Assembly: GCF_017832355.1 (NCBI RefSeq)
Contig: NZ_JAFIBY010000001.1
Span: forward strand, 1,178,001-1,242,000
DNA: 64,000 bases
Direction of reading: 5' to 3'
Source of the DNA: Serratia sp. PL17
GTDB taxonomy: Bacteria > Pseudomonadota > Gammaproteobacteria > Enterobacterales > Enterobacteriaceae
The position numbers and the translations under genes were made by a program. This document shows positions 18,363 through 27,142 of the stretch, one piece after another. Under the pieces are notes generated by a model. The model saw nothing but the letters and a program-made list of their open reading frames with translations, did no database searches and was not told the origin of the DNA. Within the stretch, counting starts at the first letter, position 1. Each line of letters begins with the position of its first letter.

Positions 18363-19613
18363 TTAACGCAACCGCGCAGCGCTTTGGGTCGCGGCGTCCA
18401 GCCCGGCCTGCGGCGTGACTTTACCCTGCAAGATTTGCTGCAGGTCCTGCTGCAATCCGTTGGACAAACGGGAGTAATCGACGGTTTCAGGGCGCGACAG
18501 CATCACGTTCAACGACTGTTTGGCTGCGGCAATCAACGGCTCCTGGCCTTTCTGTACCGCCGGATCGTCGTAGGACGCCTTCCAGATCGGCAGGCTCAGT
18601 TTGGCGTATTTGTCTTGCACCGGCTGTGAGGTCATATAACTGATGTACTGCCAGGCTTGGTCAGGGTGGGCGCTGGCTTTGGCGATGCCCAGCCCCATCG
18701 ACCCATTCACCGCGGAGACCTGGCCTTCCACCGAGCCAGGCGCAGGGACGATCCCGACGTCACCGGCCACTTTACTTTGCTTCGGATCGTTGGCCATGTT
18801 GTACATGTAGGTCCAGTTTAGCGCGAAGGCGGCGTCACCGTTGGAAAACGCCTTACGCACGTCTTCCTCCAGATACTCGCGGGAGTTCGGGTTGGTTAAC
18901 CCTTTGTCCAGCGACGCTTTCATATAGTCGACAGCCTGCAGCGAACCTGGCGTAGAGAAGGTGATTTTCCCTTGCTGGATAAACTGCCCCTTAAAGGCAG
19001 ACACCAACGTGGTGTAGTCGCATACCAACGCCTCGGCCTGTGACCAGCTCCACACCAGCGGGTACTTGACCACGTTTTTCTGTTTCAGGATTTCGGCCTG
19101 TTGCGCCAGCTCCTGCCAGGTTTTCGGCGGGGCTGCGATCCCGGCCTTGGCCAGCATGGCTTTGTTGTAATACAGGTATTTGGTGTCCAGGATCCACGGC
19201 ATACCCCAGCGTTTGTCTTTATAGGTCACGGTGGTCATGGCACCGGCAAAGATTTTATTGCTGTCGTCGGCACTAATGCGCGCAGTGACGTCTTGCAACA
19301 GGCCGAATTTGGTGAATTCCGCGGGCCAGATAGCGTCAAACAGCACCACATCATAGCCGTTACTGCCGGCACCGCGCGCGGCAACGATTTTATCGTGCAG
19401 GGCTTCGTAAGGAACAAACTCCAGGTTAACGGTGATATCCGGGTGCTGTTTGCTGAAGTCCGCGGTCATCGCGCGGATGTCGTTTTCGCTGTAGGCCGCC
19501 TGGGTCATAAATAACGCATTGATTTGCGTTGGGGCGGCATAGGCGGATGACAGGCTGAGGGCCAGGGCAGAAAGGGTACTGACTGCCGTAGCGGCAAGGG
19601 TATGGCTTTTCAT
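18363..19613 (-). CDS. Sugar-binding protein of ABC transporter
   Basis: Periplasmic solute-binding protein of family 1 (CUT1), 416 residues. A Sec signal peptide occupies residues 1-26 (cleavage after SAYA). Typical features are FSKQHPDITVNLEFVPYEALHDKI, then WGMPWILDTKYLYYNKAML in the hinge region, and the C-terminal KASAHPDQAWQYISYMTS. First gene of the operon and divergent from the ROK repressor, so it sets the substrate range; the sugar is unknown. Confidence 0.92.
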   Translation of the reverse strand: MKSHTLAATAVSTLSALALSLSSAYAAPTQINALFMTQAAYSENDIRAMTADFSKQHPDITVNLEFVPYEALHDKIVAARGAGSNGYDVVLFDAIWPAEFTKFGLLQDVTARISADDSNKIFAGAMTTVTYKDKRWGMPWILDTKYLYYNKAMLAKAGIAAPPKTWQELAQQAEILKQKNVVKYPLVWSWSQAEALVCDYTTLVSAFKGQFIQQGKITFSTPGSLQAVDYMKASLDKGLTNPNSREYLEEDVRKAFSNGDAAFALNWTYMYNMANDPKQSKVAGDVGIVPAPGSVEGQVSAVNGSMGLGIAKASAHPDQAWQYISYMTSQPVQDKYAKLSLPIWKASYDDPAVQKGQEPLIAAAKQSLNVMLSRPETVDYSRLSNGLQQDLQQILQGKVTPQAGLDAATQSAARLR

Positions 19614-19644
19614 TGTGCGTTCTCCGGTGTTAAAAAGATTCTTA

Positions 19645-19657
19645 AATCAATTTGATT
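19645..19657. promoter_or_regulatory. Candidate ROK operator AATCAA-T-TTGATT
   Basis: A perfect 6-base inverted repeat with a 1-base centre in the 100-bp region between the divergent ABC operon and the ROK gene. Its AT-rich dyad form fits ROK repressors such as NagC and Mlc, but the assignment is by position only. Confidence 0.4.
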
Positions 19658-19713
19658 GCTTTATTAGAGGGCACCATACTGCAAAGACGATTTCCCTTTC
19701 TGCATAGGCAGTT

Positions 19714-20886
19714 ATGACGACTTCCGGCACTAACCTTGAACATGCTCGTGCACACAACCGGCGCGTAGTGATAGAGGCTATCCGTTTGCACGGTGAACTG
19801 ACCCGTGCCGAAATTGCCCGGCTGACCTCACTGACGCCGCAAACCGTTTCAAACATTGCAACAGAACTGGAACAGGCCGGTATTCTCTCCTCGCACCTGC
19901 CGCGTCGTGCCGGCGGGCGGGGCCAACCGGCCACGCCGTTGACCCTGAACCCAGACAGTGCGTATTCCATCGGCATCCATCTGGATCATCAGTCACTGCT
20001 GATCATCGTCGTTGATCTGTCAGGCAGCGTTCGTTTCCACCGGCTGATTATGGTGCAAAAGCCGCAACCTGCTGCGACCTTGAAACTGATTTGTGATGTA
20101 CTGCAAGAAATGCGCCAGCAGCCGGATCTGAGCTGGGGAAAAATGTTGGGGATCGGCGTTGTGATGCCGGGGCCGTTTGGCGTCGAAGGTATTTCCTCCG
20201 TTGGGCCGACCACGCTGAACGGCTGGGAAAATATTGATGTAGTGGCCGAACTTAACGCGCAGAGTGGCCTGCCGGTGACGCTCGAGAACGACGCCACCGT
20301 TGCGGCGATTGGCGAGCGTTTGCACGGTATCGCCAGGCAGCTTAATTCGTTTATTTATTTGTATCTTGGCACCGGGCTGGGGGCGGGGATTTTCACCGAC
20401 GGCCGAATTTATACCGGCCATGCGCACAATGCTGGTGAGGTCGGCCACATGATTGTGCAACCGGGTGGCCGGGCGTGCTATTGCGGCAACCAGGGGTGCC
20501 TGGAACGCTATGTGTCATTACAGGCGGCCTATGAGAGCTGCGGGTTGGATCCGATGCGCGCCAGACCGCAGGACTTACTGGCATTGCCGCAGGGGCAGAT
20601 AGACACATGGCTGGATTCGGCGGTGCCGGCGTTACGTCAGGCGATCAACATTATTGAGTGCATGTTTGACGCTGAAGCCGTGATTATTGGCGGTCTGATG
20701 CCGGAAAGCCTTGTCGAGCAGCTCATCAAGCGGCTTGCGCCATTGCACCGCTCGGTACGCAGTAAATACCTTGACGGTCTGCGGGTGCGGCTGGGGACGA
20801 CGGGCGCGGATACTGCCGCATTAGGCGCCGCAGCCTTGCCCCTGTTTGATGAGTTTAACCCTCGCTATGAAGTGCTATTAAAGTAA
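19714..20886 (+). CDS. ROK-family transcriptional repressor of the sugar ABC operon
   Basis: A 390-residue ROK regulator with a winged helix at about residues 15-75 (ELTRAEIARLTSLTPQTVSNIATELEQAG) and a sugar-kinase-like domain. The glycan pocket motifs are present (ENDATVAAIGE; LGTGLGAGIFTDG). Zinc ligands are His245, Cys255, Cys257 and Cys262. It is likely to repress the divergent transporter operon and be relieved by its sugar or sugar phosphate. It is a paralogue of Mlc in this window but clearly distinct. Confidence 0.88.
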   Translation: MTTSGTNLEHARAHNRRVVIEAIRLHGELTRAEIARLTSLTPQTVSNIATELEQAGILSSHLPRRAGGRGQPATPLTLNPDSAYSIGIHLDHQSLLIIVVDLSGSVRFHRLIMVQKPQPAATLKLICDVLQEMRQQPDLSWGKMLGIGVVMPGPFGVEGISSVGPTTLNGWENIDVVAELNAQSGLPVTLENDATVAAIGERLHGIARQLNSFIYLYLGTGLGAGIFTDGRIYTGHAHNAGEVGHMIVQPGGRACYCGNQGCLERYVSLQAAYESCGLDPMRARPQDLLALPQGQIDTWLDSAVPALRQAINIIECMFDAEAVIIGGLMPESLVEQLIKRLAPLHRSVRSKYLDGLRVRLGTTGADTAALGAAALPLFDEFNPRYEVLLK

Positions 20887-20950
20887 TAAATTCTATTACC
20901 CCCATTTGTATTCTTGCCCAATATTGGTGCGCGCGCTCAATTAATACAAT

Positions 20951-20991
20951 ATAAGCAAACGGTTGCTATTTAAATGCAACCGTTTGCTTAT
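20951..20991. terminator. Long perfect hairpin after the ROK gene
   Basis: A 16-bp perfect stem (left arm ATAAGCAAACGGTTGC) with a 9-base AT loop, 65 bp after the ROK stop. There is no long T tract, so it may terminate or cap the transcript. The rest of the 315-bp gap before guaD holds no gene that I can see. Confidence 0.55.
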
Positions 20992-21201
20992 TCCTGGCTT
21001 ATTTCCCTTGACTAAGAATATTGAGCGACTTGTTTTTATCGCTTTGTTTTTAAATGGAAATCATCAATAAAAAACCCATTGGCACGCTGATTGCTATTCT
21101 TAAACCAACACCTGCGATCGATAAAAAGACCGCGATCACGCCCTGGCCTGAATTGACTCAGCTGGGTGTTGTGCGCTGGTTCTGTAGAGAAGGAAAGTAA
21201 A

Positions 21202-22533
21202 ATGAGCATCCCATTCACCACGGCGATTCGTGGCAATTTCTTTGATATCACTGCCTGCGTGGATAACCCGCAACAGTTGAGTCGGCAATTACGCCATCTT
21301 CCTGACGGATTAATTCTGCTTAATGAAGGCACCATTGTTTGGTTTGGTAGCTGGCAGCAGGGGGAGTCGCTATTGCCGTCGGGGTGTGAGGTTACCCATT
21401 ATCGTGACAAACTGATCGTACCGGGTTTTATCGACACCCATATTCATTATCCGCAAACCGAAATGATTGGTGCCTACGGCGATCAACTGCTGGCGTGGCT
21501 GAAAAACTATACTTTTCCGACAGAAAGCCAGTTTTGCTGTGAACAGCATTCCGACAAAATGTCGGCGTTTTTTCTACAACAACTGCTAAGCAATGGCACG
21601 ACTACGGCACTGGTATTTGGCACTGTGCACCCGCAGTCGGTAGAAGCCTTGTTCAGTCAGGCAGCAGCACTCAATATGCGTTTGATCGCCGGCAAGGTGA
21701 TGATGGATCGCCACGCACCGGACGCCCTGTTGGAAACCCCGGAGGAGAGTTACCAACAAACACGCGCGTTGATCGAACGCTGGCACGGTAAGCAACGGCT
21801 GAGTTATGCCATTACACCGCGTTTCGCCCCTACCAGCACACCGGCCCTGTTGGCACAGGTGCAACGGCTGCGCGAAGAGTTTCCCGATGCCTATATGCAC
21901 ACCCACCTGAGTGAGAACCTGGATGAAGTGGCATGGGTGAAAGAACTGTTCCCGGACAGCCGCAGCTATCTGGATGTTTATCATCAGTATGGAATGACCG
22001 GGGAGCGGAGCGTTTTCGCCCACTGCCTGCATTTGGAAGAGCAAGAGTGGGACTGCCTATGCCAGACCCGCTCGGCGATCGCCTTTTGCCCGACCTCCAA
22101 CCTGTTCCTTGGCAGTGGCCTGTTCAATATGCAAAAGGCTTGGCAAAAACAGGTGAAACTGGGCATCGGCACCGACGTTGGCGCCGGTACCACGTTCAAT
22201 ATGCTGCAAACGCTGGGTGAGGCTTATAAGGTTGGCCAGTTGCAGCACTACCAACTTTCCGCCTGCGAGGCGTTTTACCATGCCACGCTGGGCGGCGCAC
22301 GGGCACTGTCGCTGGAGGATAAAATCGGCAACTTTGACATTGGCAAAGAGGCGGACTTTGTGGTGCTGGATCCTGCGGTGTCACCGTTGCAGAAGCTGCG
22401 CCATGAGAACAGCCGCGAGTTAGCGGAACAACTTTTTGTGCTGATGACGCTGGGCGATGATCGCAACGTTTACCGTACCTACGTCGACGGTAAAGTGGTC
22501 TATCGGCCGACCACGCACCAGGAGGCTGCATGA
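21202..22533 (+). CDS. guaD: Guanine deaminase GuaD
   Basis: Zinc amidohydrolase of 443 residues that hydrolyses guanine to xanthine and ammonia. Metal ligands are visible as FIDTHIHYPQ (HxH), then MHTHLSEN and FAHCLHLEE histidines, and the Asp in GIGTDVGAGTTFNML. Fit to bacterial GuaD is good in length and motifs. The ATG at 21202 has AGGAAAG upstream and is preferred to a codon at 21166. It overlaps xdhA by 4 bp (ATGA), so guanine deamination and xanthine oxidation are co-expressed. Confidence 0.95.
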   Translation: MSIPFTTAIRGNFFDITACVDNPQQLSRQLRHLPDGLILLNEGTIVWFGSWQQGESLLPSGCEVTHYRDKLIVPGFIDTHIHYPQTEMIGAYGDQLLAWLKNYTFPTESQFCCEQHSDKMSAFFLQQLLSNGTTTALVFGTVHPQSVEALFSQAAALNMRLIAGKVMMDRHAPDALLETPEESYQQTRALIERWHGKQRLSYAITPRFAPTSTPALLAQVQRLREEFPDAYMHTHLSENLDEVAWVKELFPDSRSYLDVYHQYGMTGERSVFAHCLHLEEQEWDCLCQTRSAIAFCPTSNLFLGSGLFNMQKAWQKQVKLGIGTDVGAGTTFNMLQTLGEAYKVGQLQHYQLSACEAFYHATLGGARALSLEDKIGNFDIGKEADFVVLDPAVSPLQKLRHENSRELAEQLFVLMTLGDDRNVYRTYVDGKVVYRPTTHQEAA

Positions 22534-23960
22534 TCCAGTTTCTGCTTAATCAAACGCTGAAAAGTGAAACAGCGCTCGATCCCAACACGACGGTGCTGAA
22601 CTATCTGCGTCGCGATCTCGGCCGCTGCGGCACCAAAGAAGGCTGCGCTTCCGGTGACTGTGGCGCCTGTACTGTCGTCCTGGCGGAGCCGGACGGCGAA
22701 CAATTGCGCTATCGCAGCGTTAACGCCTGCCTGACTTTCGTCAGTGCGCTGCACGGTAAACAGCTGATCACCGTAGAGGATCTTAAACAGCAGGGGGCGT
22801 TGCACAGCGTGCAGCAGGCGATGGTTGACTGTCATGGCTCACAGTGCGGTTTTTGCACGCCGGGATTTGTCATGTCGATGTTTTGTCTACAAAAAAACAG
22901 TGAAAGCTATCAGCCTGAACAGGCGCAGCACGCGTTGGCTGGGAATTTGTGTCGTTGTACCGGCTATCGGCCAATTTTGGCCGCGGCGCAGCAGGCCTGC
23001 AATACCAAAACGCCCGACAGTTTCGAACGCGACCAGGCGCAAACGCGACAGCGTTTACAGGCGATAGGCCCAGCGACGTTGGTGGCGTCCGCGGGCAAAC
23101 GCTGCCTGTTGCCACAAACCCTCGATGAACTGGCGACGCTGTATCAGCAACACCCTGAGGCCAAACTGCTGGCCGGCGGTACCGACCTGGCACTGGAGGT
23201 CACTCAGCGTCATCAGGATATCCCGTTGATGATCGCCGTTGGGCAGATTGACGCGCTCAAGCGCGTCCGTTGGCAGGATGAGCGTCTGATCATCGGGGCC
23301 GGGGCGACGTTAAGCGATGTATACCCGCTACTGGCCAGCTATCACCCGGCCTTTGGCGAACTGTTGGGGCGTTTTGCTTCGCAACAAATTCGCAATCAGG
23401 GCACCTTGGGCGGCAATATCGCCAACGCATCCCCGATTGGTGATGGTGCACCGTTACTGTTAGCGCTGGATGCGAAGCTGACGTTGCGCTGCGGTAAGGC
23501 GCGTCGTGAACTGCCGTTGAACGACTTCTTCCTGGGCTACCGCCAGACCGCATTGCAGCCGGGAGAGTTTATTGAAAATATCCTGTTGCCAGCCAGAGCG
23601 CCGGCAGATTTCCGCGCCTGGAAGGTCTCTAAACGGCTGGAAGATGATATTTCTGCGGTCTGCGGTGCCTTCAATCTCACCCTTGACCAAGGTGTCATTC
23701 GTGACGCCCGTTTGGCGTTTGGGGGCATGGCGGCAACGCCGAAACGCGCCTTGCTGAGCGAACAGCAACTGGTGGGGCAGCCGTGGCAGCGCGCCACGGT
23801 GGAACGGGCTGCGCAGGCGCTGGCACAAGACTTTACGCCGCTGAGCGATTTTCGTGCCAGCAGCGCCTACCGTTTGCTGGTGGCGCAAAATCTGCTGCGT
23901 CGCTATTTCATCGCATTGACTGAGCCGCAGCTGGCGATCGAGGTGACTGCCCATGAGTAA
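22530..23960 (+). CDS. xdhA: Xanthine dehydrogenase small subunit (2x2Fe-2S, FAD)
   Basis: Electron-transfer subunit of 476 residues. The plant-type [2Fe-2S] domain is N-terminal (CGTKEGCASGDCGACTVV), then the second [2Fe-2S] domain (CGFCTPGFVMSMF and CRCTGYRPIL), and the FAD-binding domain from about residue 190 (LLAGGTDLALEV; IRNQGTLGGNIANASPIGD). It passes electrons from the molybdenum site on XdhB to NAD+. Organisation as XdhA (FeS plus FAD), XdhB (Mo) and XdhC is that of Rhodobacter and Pseudomonas xdhABC, not the three-subunit E. coli XdhABC. Confidence 0.94.
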   Translation: MIQFLLNQTLKSETALDPNTTVLNYLRRDLGRCGTKEGCASGDCGACTVVLAEPDGEQLRYRSVNACLTFVSALHGKQLITVEDLKQQGALHSVQQAMVDCHGSQCGFCTPGFVMSMFCLQKNSESYQPEQAQHALAGNLCRCTGYRPILAAAQQACNTKTPDSFERDQAQTRQRLQAIGPATLVASAGKRCLLPQTLDELATLYQQHPEAKLLAGGTDLALEVTQRHQDIPLMIAVGQIDALKRVRWQDERLIIGAGATLSDVYPLLASYHPAFGELLGRFASQQIRNQGTLGGNIANASPIGDGAPLLLALDAKLTLRCGKARRELPLNDFFLGYRQTALQPGEFIENILLPARAPADFRAWKVSKRLEDDISAVCGAFNLTLDQGVIRDARLAFGGMAATPKRALLSEQQLVGQPWQRATVERAAQALAQDFTPLSDFRASSAYRLLVAQNLLRRYFIALTEPQLAIEVTAHE

Positions 23961-26346
23961 TCGCAAATACAGCGAACAGACGCAGGCGCAACTGGCCGAA
24001 CGCTTCCGTCAGTCATTGACCAGCGGTGTGGGACGGAGTCGTAAACACGAAAGCGCCGACAAACACGTCAGCGGAGAAGCACAATACATTGACGACCGGT
24101 TGGAGTTTCCCAACCAGTTGCACCTGGCGGCCAAGCTGAGCGAACGGGCGCATGCCCGTATAGAAAAACTGGATCTGTCTGCCTGTTACGATTTTCCCGG
24201 TGTAGTGCGGGTGATCACCTGGCAGGACGTGCCGGGCGAGTTGGATATCGCACCTTTAACCCACGGCGATCCGCTGTTGGCGAAAGAGGAGGTGGAATAC
24301 GTCGGGCAGGTGATTGTGGTCGTGGCGGCGGACGATCCCGAGACCGCCTGGCGCGCTGCGCAGGCGGTCAGCGTAACCTATCAGGATTTACCTGCCCAGT
24401 TGGACGTCACGCAGTCCCTGCGAGATGGCTTTGTGGTACAGGAGGCCCATCATCATCAACGGGGTGATGTCGAGGGGGCACTGGCGCAAGCTAAGCACCG
24501 TATTCAGGGTGAGTTGCACGTTGGGGGACAGGAGCATTTCTATCTGGAAACCCAGATAGCCTCGGTGCTGCCCGTCGAAGACGGCGGCATGCTGGTCTAT
24601 TCATCGACCCAGAACCCGACAGAAATACAAAAACTGGTCGCTGCGGTGCTCAATCTGCCCATGCACAAAGTGACTATCGACATGCGTCGTATGGGCGGTG
24701 GCTTTGGTGGCAAAGAAACGCAGGCCGCAGGCCCGGCGTGTTTATGTGCCGTAGTGGCGCATCTCACTGGACGACCGGCCAAAATGCGGCTTAATCGCCG
24801 TGACGACATGCTGATTACCGGTAAGCGTCATCCGTTTTATATTCAGTATGACGTCGGCTTTGACGACAACGGATTGTTGCACGGCGTGAAAATCGACCTG
24901 GCAGGCAACTGCGGTTACTCGCTCGATCTTTCGGGGTCTATCGTCGATCGTGCTATGTTTCACGCCGATAATGCCTATTTCTTGCAGGATGTATTGATTA
25001 CGGGGCACCGATGTAAAACCCATATTGCATCCAATACCGCCTACCGTGGTTTTGGCGGCCCGCAGGGCATGATGGCAATTGAGCAGGTCATGGATCATAT
25101 TGCCCGCTATCTGGGGGACGATCCGCTGGCGGTGCGCAAAACCAACTATTACGGCAAGGAACAGCGCAATGTCACTCATTACTATCAGCCGGTTGAGCAG
25201 AATCTGCTGCAAGAGATCACCGCTGAACTGGAACACAGCGCCGATTATCAGGCGCGGCGTCAGGCGATTCGGCACTTCAACGCACAAAACCCGATTTTGA
25301 AGAAAGGGCTGGCGCTGACGCCGGTGAAGTTCGGCATCTCCTTTACCGCCAGCTTCCTCAACCAGGCCGGGGCGCTGGTACTGATTTACACCGACGGCAG
25401 TATTCAACTCAACCACGGTGGCACCGAAATGGGCCAGGGGTTGAACACCAAGGTGGCACAGATTGTCGCAGAAGTGTTCCAGGTCGAGATTGAGCGTATC
25501 CAAATCACCGCCACCGATACCGGCAAGGTACCCAATACCTCGCCAACGGCGGCGTCGTCAGGCACAGACTTGAATGGCAAAGCGGCGGAGAATGCCGCCT
25601 TGACCATTAAGCAACGCCTGATCGACATGCTCAGCAAACAGCATTGTGTCGATGCCGAGCAGATCGCCTTCAATAATGGTCAGGTCAAGGTAGGAGAGCA
25701 CTATTTCAGCTTTGAACAGGTGGTTGAGCAGGCCTATTTCAACCAGGTTTCACTCGCCAGCACCGGCTATTACCGCACGCCGAAGATTTTCTACGATCGC
25801 GACCAGGCACGCGGCCATCCGTTTTATTACTTTGCCTACGGTGCGGCCTGCGCGGAAGTCGTCATCGATACCCTGACCGGTGAATATAAGCTGTTGCGTG
25901 CCGATATTCTGCACGACGTGGGCGACTCACTGAACCCGGCGATCGACATAGGTCAGGTGGAAGGGGGATTTGTGCAGGGCATGGGGTGGCTAACCAGCGA
26001 AGAACTGGTGTGGGATGACAAGGGCAAGTTGCTGACCAACGGGCCGGCCAGCTACAAAATCCCGGCGATTGGCGATGTGCCTGCCGATCTGCGCGTCACG
26101 CTGCTGGAGAACCGCAAAAACCCGGAGGACACGGTGTTCCACTCCAAAGCGGTGGGTGAGCCGCCGTTCATGCTGGGGATCTCGGTCTGGTGTGCGATAA
26201 AAGACGCGGTGGCCAGCCTGTCGGATTACCGCCTGCAGCCCAACATTGACGCACCGGCCACGCCAGAGCGGGTGCTGTGGGGCGTACAGCAGATGCTGAA
26301 TAGTGACATTGTCACTAACTTGGCGCGGGAGAACGGCAATGGATGA
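23953..26346 (+). CDS. xdhB: Xanthine dehydrogenase molybdenum subunit
   Basis: Molybdopterin-binding subunit of 797 residues that hydroxylates hypoxanthine and xanthine to urate. The substrate-site motifs are present: RMGGGFGGKETQA (purine-binding Glu), SNTAYRGFGGPQG (Arg near the substrate) and the base-catalyst region VGEPPFML near the C-terminus. It overlaps xdhA by 8 bp and xdhC by 8 bp, giving a tight operon. The final codons contain a TAGTGAC-N3-GTCACTA palindrome (see findings). Confidence 0.95.
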   Translation: MSNRKYSEQTQAQLAERFRQSLTSGVGRSRKHESADKHVSGEAQYIDDRLEFPNQLHLAAKLSERAHARIEKLDLSACYDFPGVVRVITWQDVPGELDIAPLTHGDPLLAKEEVEYVGQVIVVVAADDPETAWRAAQAVSVTYQDLPAQLDVTQSLRDGFVVQEAHHHQRGDVEGALAQAKHRIQGELHVGGQEHFYLETQIASVLPVEDGGMLVYSSTQNPTEIQKLVAAVLNLPMHKVTIDMRRMGGGFGGKETQAAGPACLCAVVAHLTGRPAKMRLNRRDDMLITGKRHPFYIQYDVGFDDNGLLHGVKIDLAGNCGYSLDLSGSIVDRAMFHADNAYFLQDVLITGHRCKTHIASNTAYRGFGGPQGMMAIEQVMDHIARYLGDDPLAVRKTNYYGKEQRNVTHYYQPVEQNLLQEITAELEHSADYQARRQAIRHFNAQNPILKKGLALTPVKFGISFTASFLNQAGALVLIYTDGSIQLNHGGTEMGQGLNTKVAQIVAEVFQVEIERIQITATDTGKVPNTSPTAASSGTDLNGKAAENAALTIKQRLIDMLSKQHCVDAEQIAFNNGQVKVGEHYFSFEQVVEQAYFNQVSLASTGYYRTPKIFYDRDQARGHPFYYFAYGAACAEVVIDTLTGEYKLLRADILHDVGDSLNPAIDIGQVEGGFVQGMGWLTSEELVWDDKGKLLTNGPASYKIPAIGDVPADLRVTLLENRKNPEDTVFHSKAVGEPPFMLGISVWCAIKDAVASLSDYRLQPNIDAPATPERVLWGVQQMLNSDIVTNLARENGNG

Positions 26347-27103
26347 ATGGATTGAGGCTTTGGCCGAGCAGCGGCGGCGTGGCGAGCCTTGCATCCTGGT
26401 GACGCTGGTGGATGAGTTGGGGTCCACGCCGCGTAACCGTGGAACCAAAATGCTGGTAACCGCGGAACGGGCGGTGAATACCATTGGCGGTGGCCATCTC
26501 GAGTTTCAGGCGTTAGCGATCGCCCGCGACATGCTCAAGCAGGGCGTTGCCACGCTGCGACTGGAGCGCTTCCCTCTGGCGGCTCGGCTGGGACAATGCT
26601 GCGGTGGAACCACCAACGTGCTGTTCGAACCCCTGATACCCCCTCGACCACAGATTGCGCTGTTTGGCGCAGGACACGTGGGCCGGGCGTTGGTGACCAT
26701 CCTTGCGACACTGCCGTGCCGGGTGCATTGGGTGGATGGTCGTGCTGCGGAGTTCCCTGCGCTGATCCCGGAGGGGGTTCAACAGCAGATCTGTGAAGAC
26801 CCGCTGGAGATGGCTGATGCCATGCCGGCAGGGAGTTATTTCATCGTCATGACGCATGATCACGCATTAGACCTGGCGCTGGCAGAACGCATTTTACGCC
26901 GTGGTGATGCCGGTTACTTCGGCCTGATCGGCTCACTGACCAAACGCAAACGCTTCGAATATAAACTGGGCCAGCGCGGTATCAGTGAACAGACGATTGC
27001 CGGTATGCGTTGCCCTGTGGGGCTGCCAGACGTGAAAGGCAAGCTGCCGGCGGAAATTGCGGTGGCGGTAGCCGGGGAGATCATTGCCTGTTATGGCAGG
27101 TAG
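26339..27103 (+). CDS. xdhC: XdhC, molybdenum cofactor insertion chaperone
   Basis: A 254-residue protein of the XdhC/CoxI family. It binds Moco, protects its sulfurated form and inserts it into the XdhAB apoprotein. The N-terminal XdhC domain (EPCILVTLVDELGSTPRNRGTKMLV; GGGHLEFQ) and the C-terminal Rossmann domain (IALFGAGHVGRALV; FIVMTHDHALD; FGLIGSLTKRKRF) are both complete. The start at 26339 has GGGAG upstream and overlaps xdhB. It ends the guaD-xdhABC operon. Confidence 0.94.
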   Translation: MDEWIEALAEQRRRGEPCILVTLVDELGSTPRNRGTKMLVTAERAVNTIGGGHLEFQALAIARDMLKQGVATLRLERFPLAARLGQCCGGTTNVLFEPLIPPRPQIALFGAGHVGRALVTILATLPCRVHWVDGRAAEFPALIPEGVQQQICEDPLEMADAMPAGSYFIVMTHDHALDLALAERILRRGDAGYFGLIGSLTKRKRFEYKLGQRGISEQTIAGMRCPVGLPDVKGKLPAEIAVAVAGEIIACYGR

Positions 27104-27142
27104 AAAGCATCCCCCCGGCATGTTTGTTTCTTACAGGCCAGA

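Noticed and set aside
22530-27103. Nicotinate dehydrogenase of the xanthine dehydrogenase type
   Set aside because: Linked to guaD and xdhC, with an FAD domain and the purine-site motifs GGKET, RGFGG and VGEPP, so xanthine dehydrogenase is the better call.
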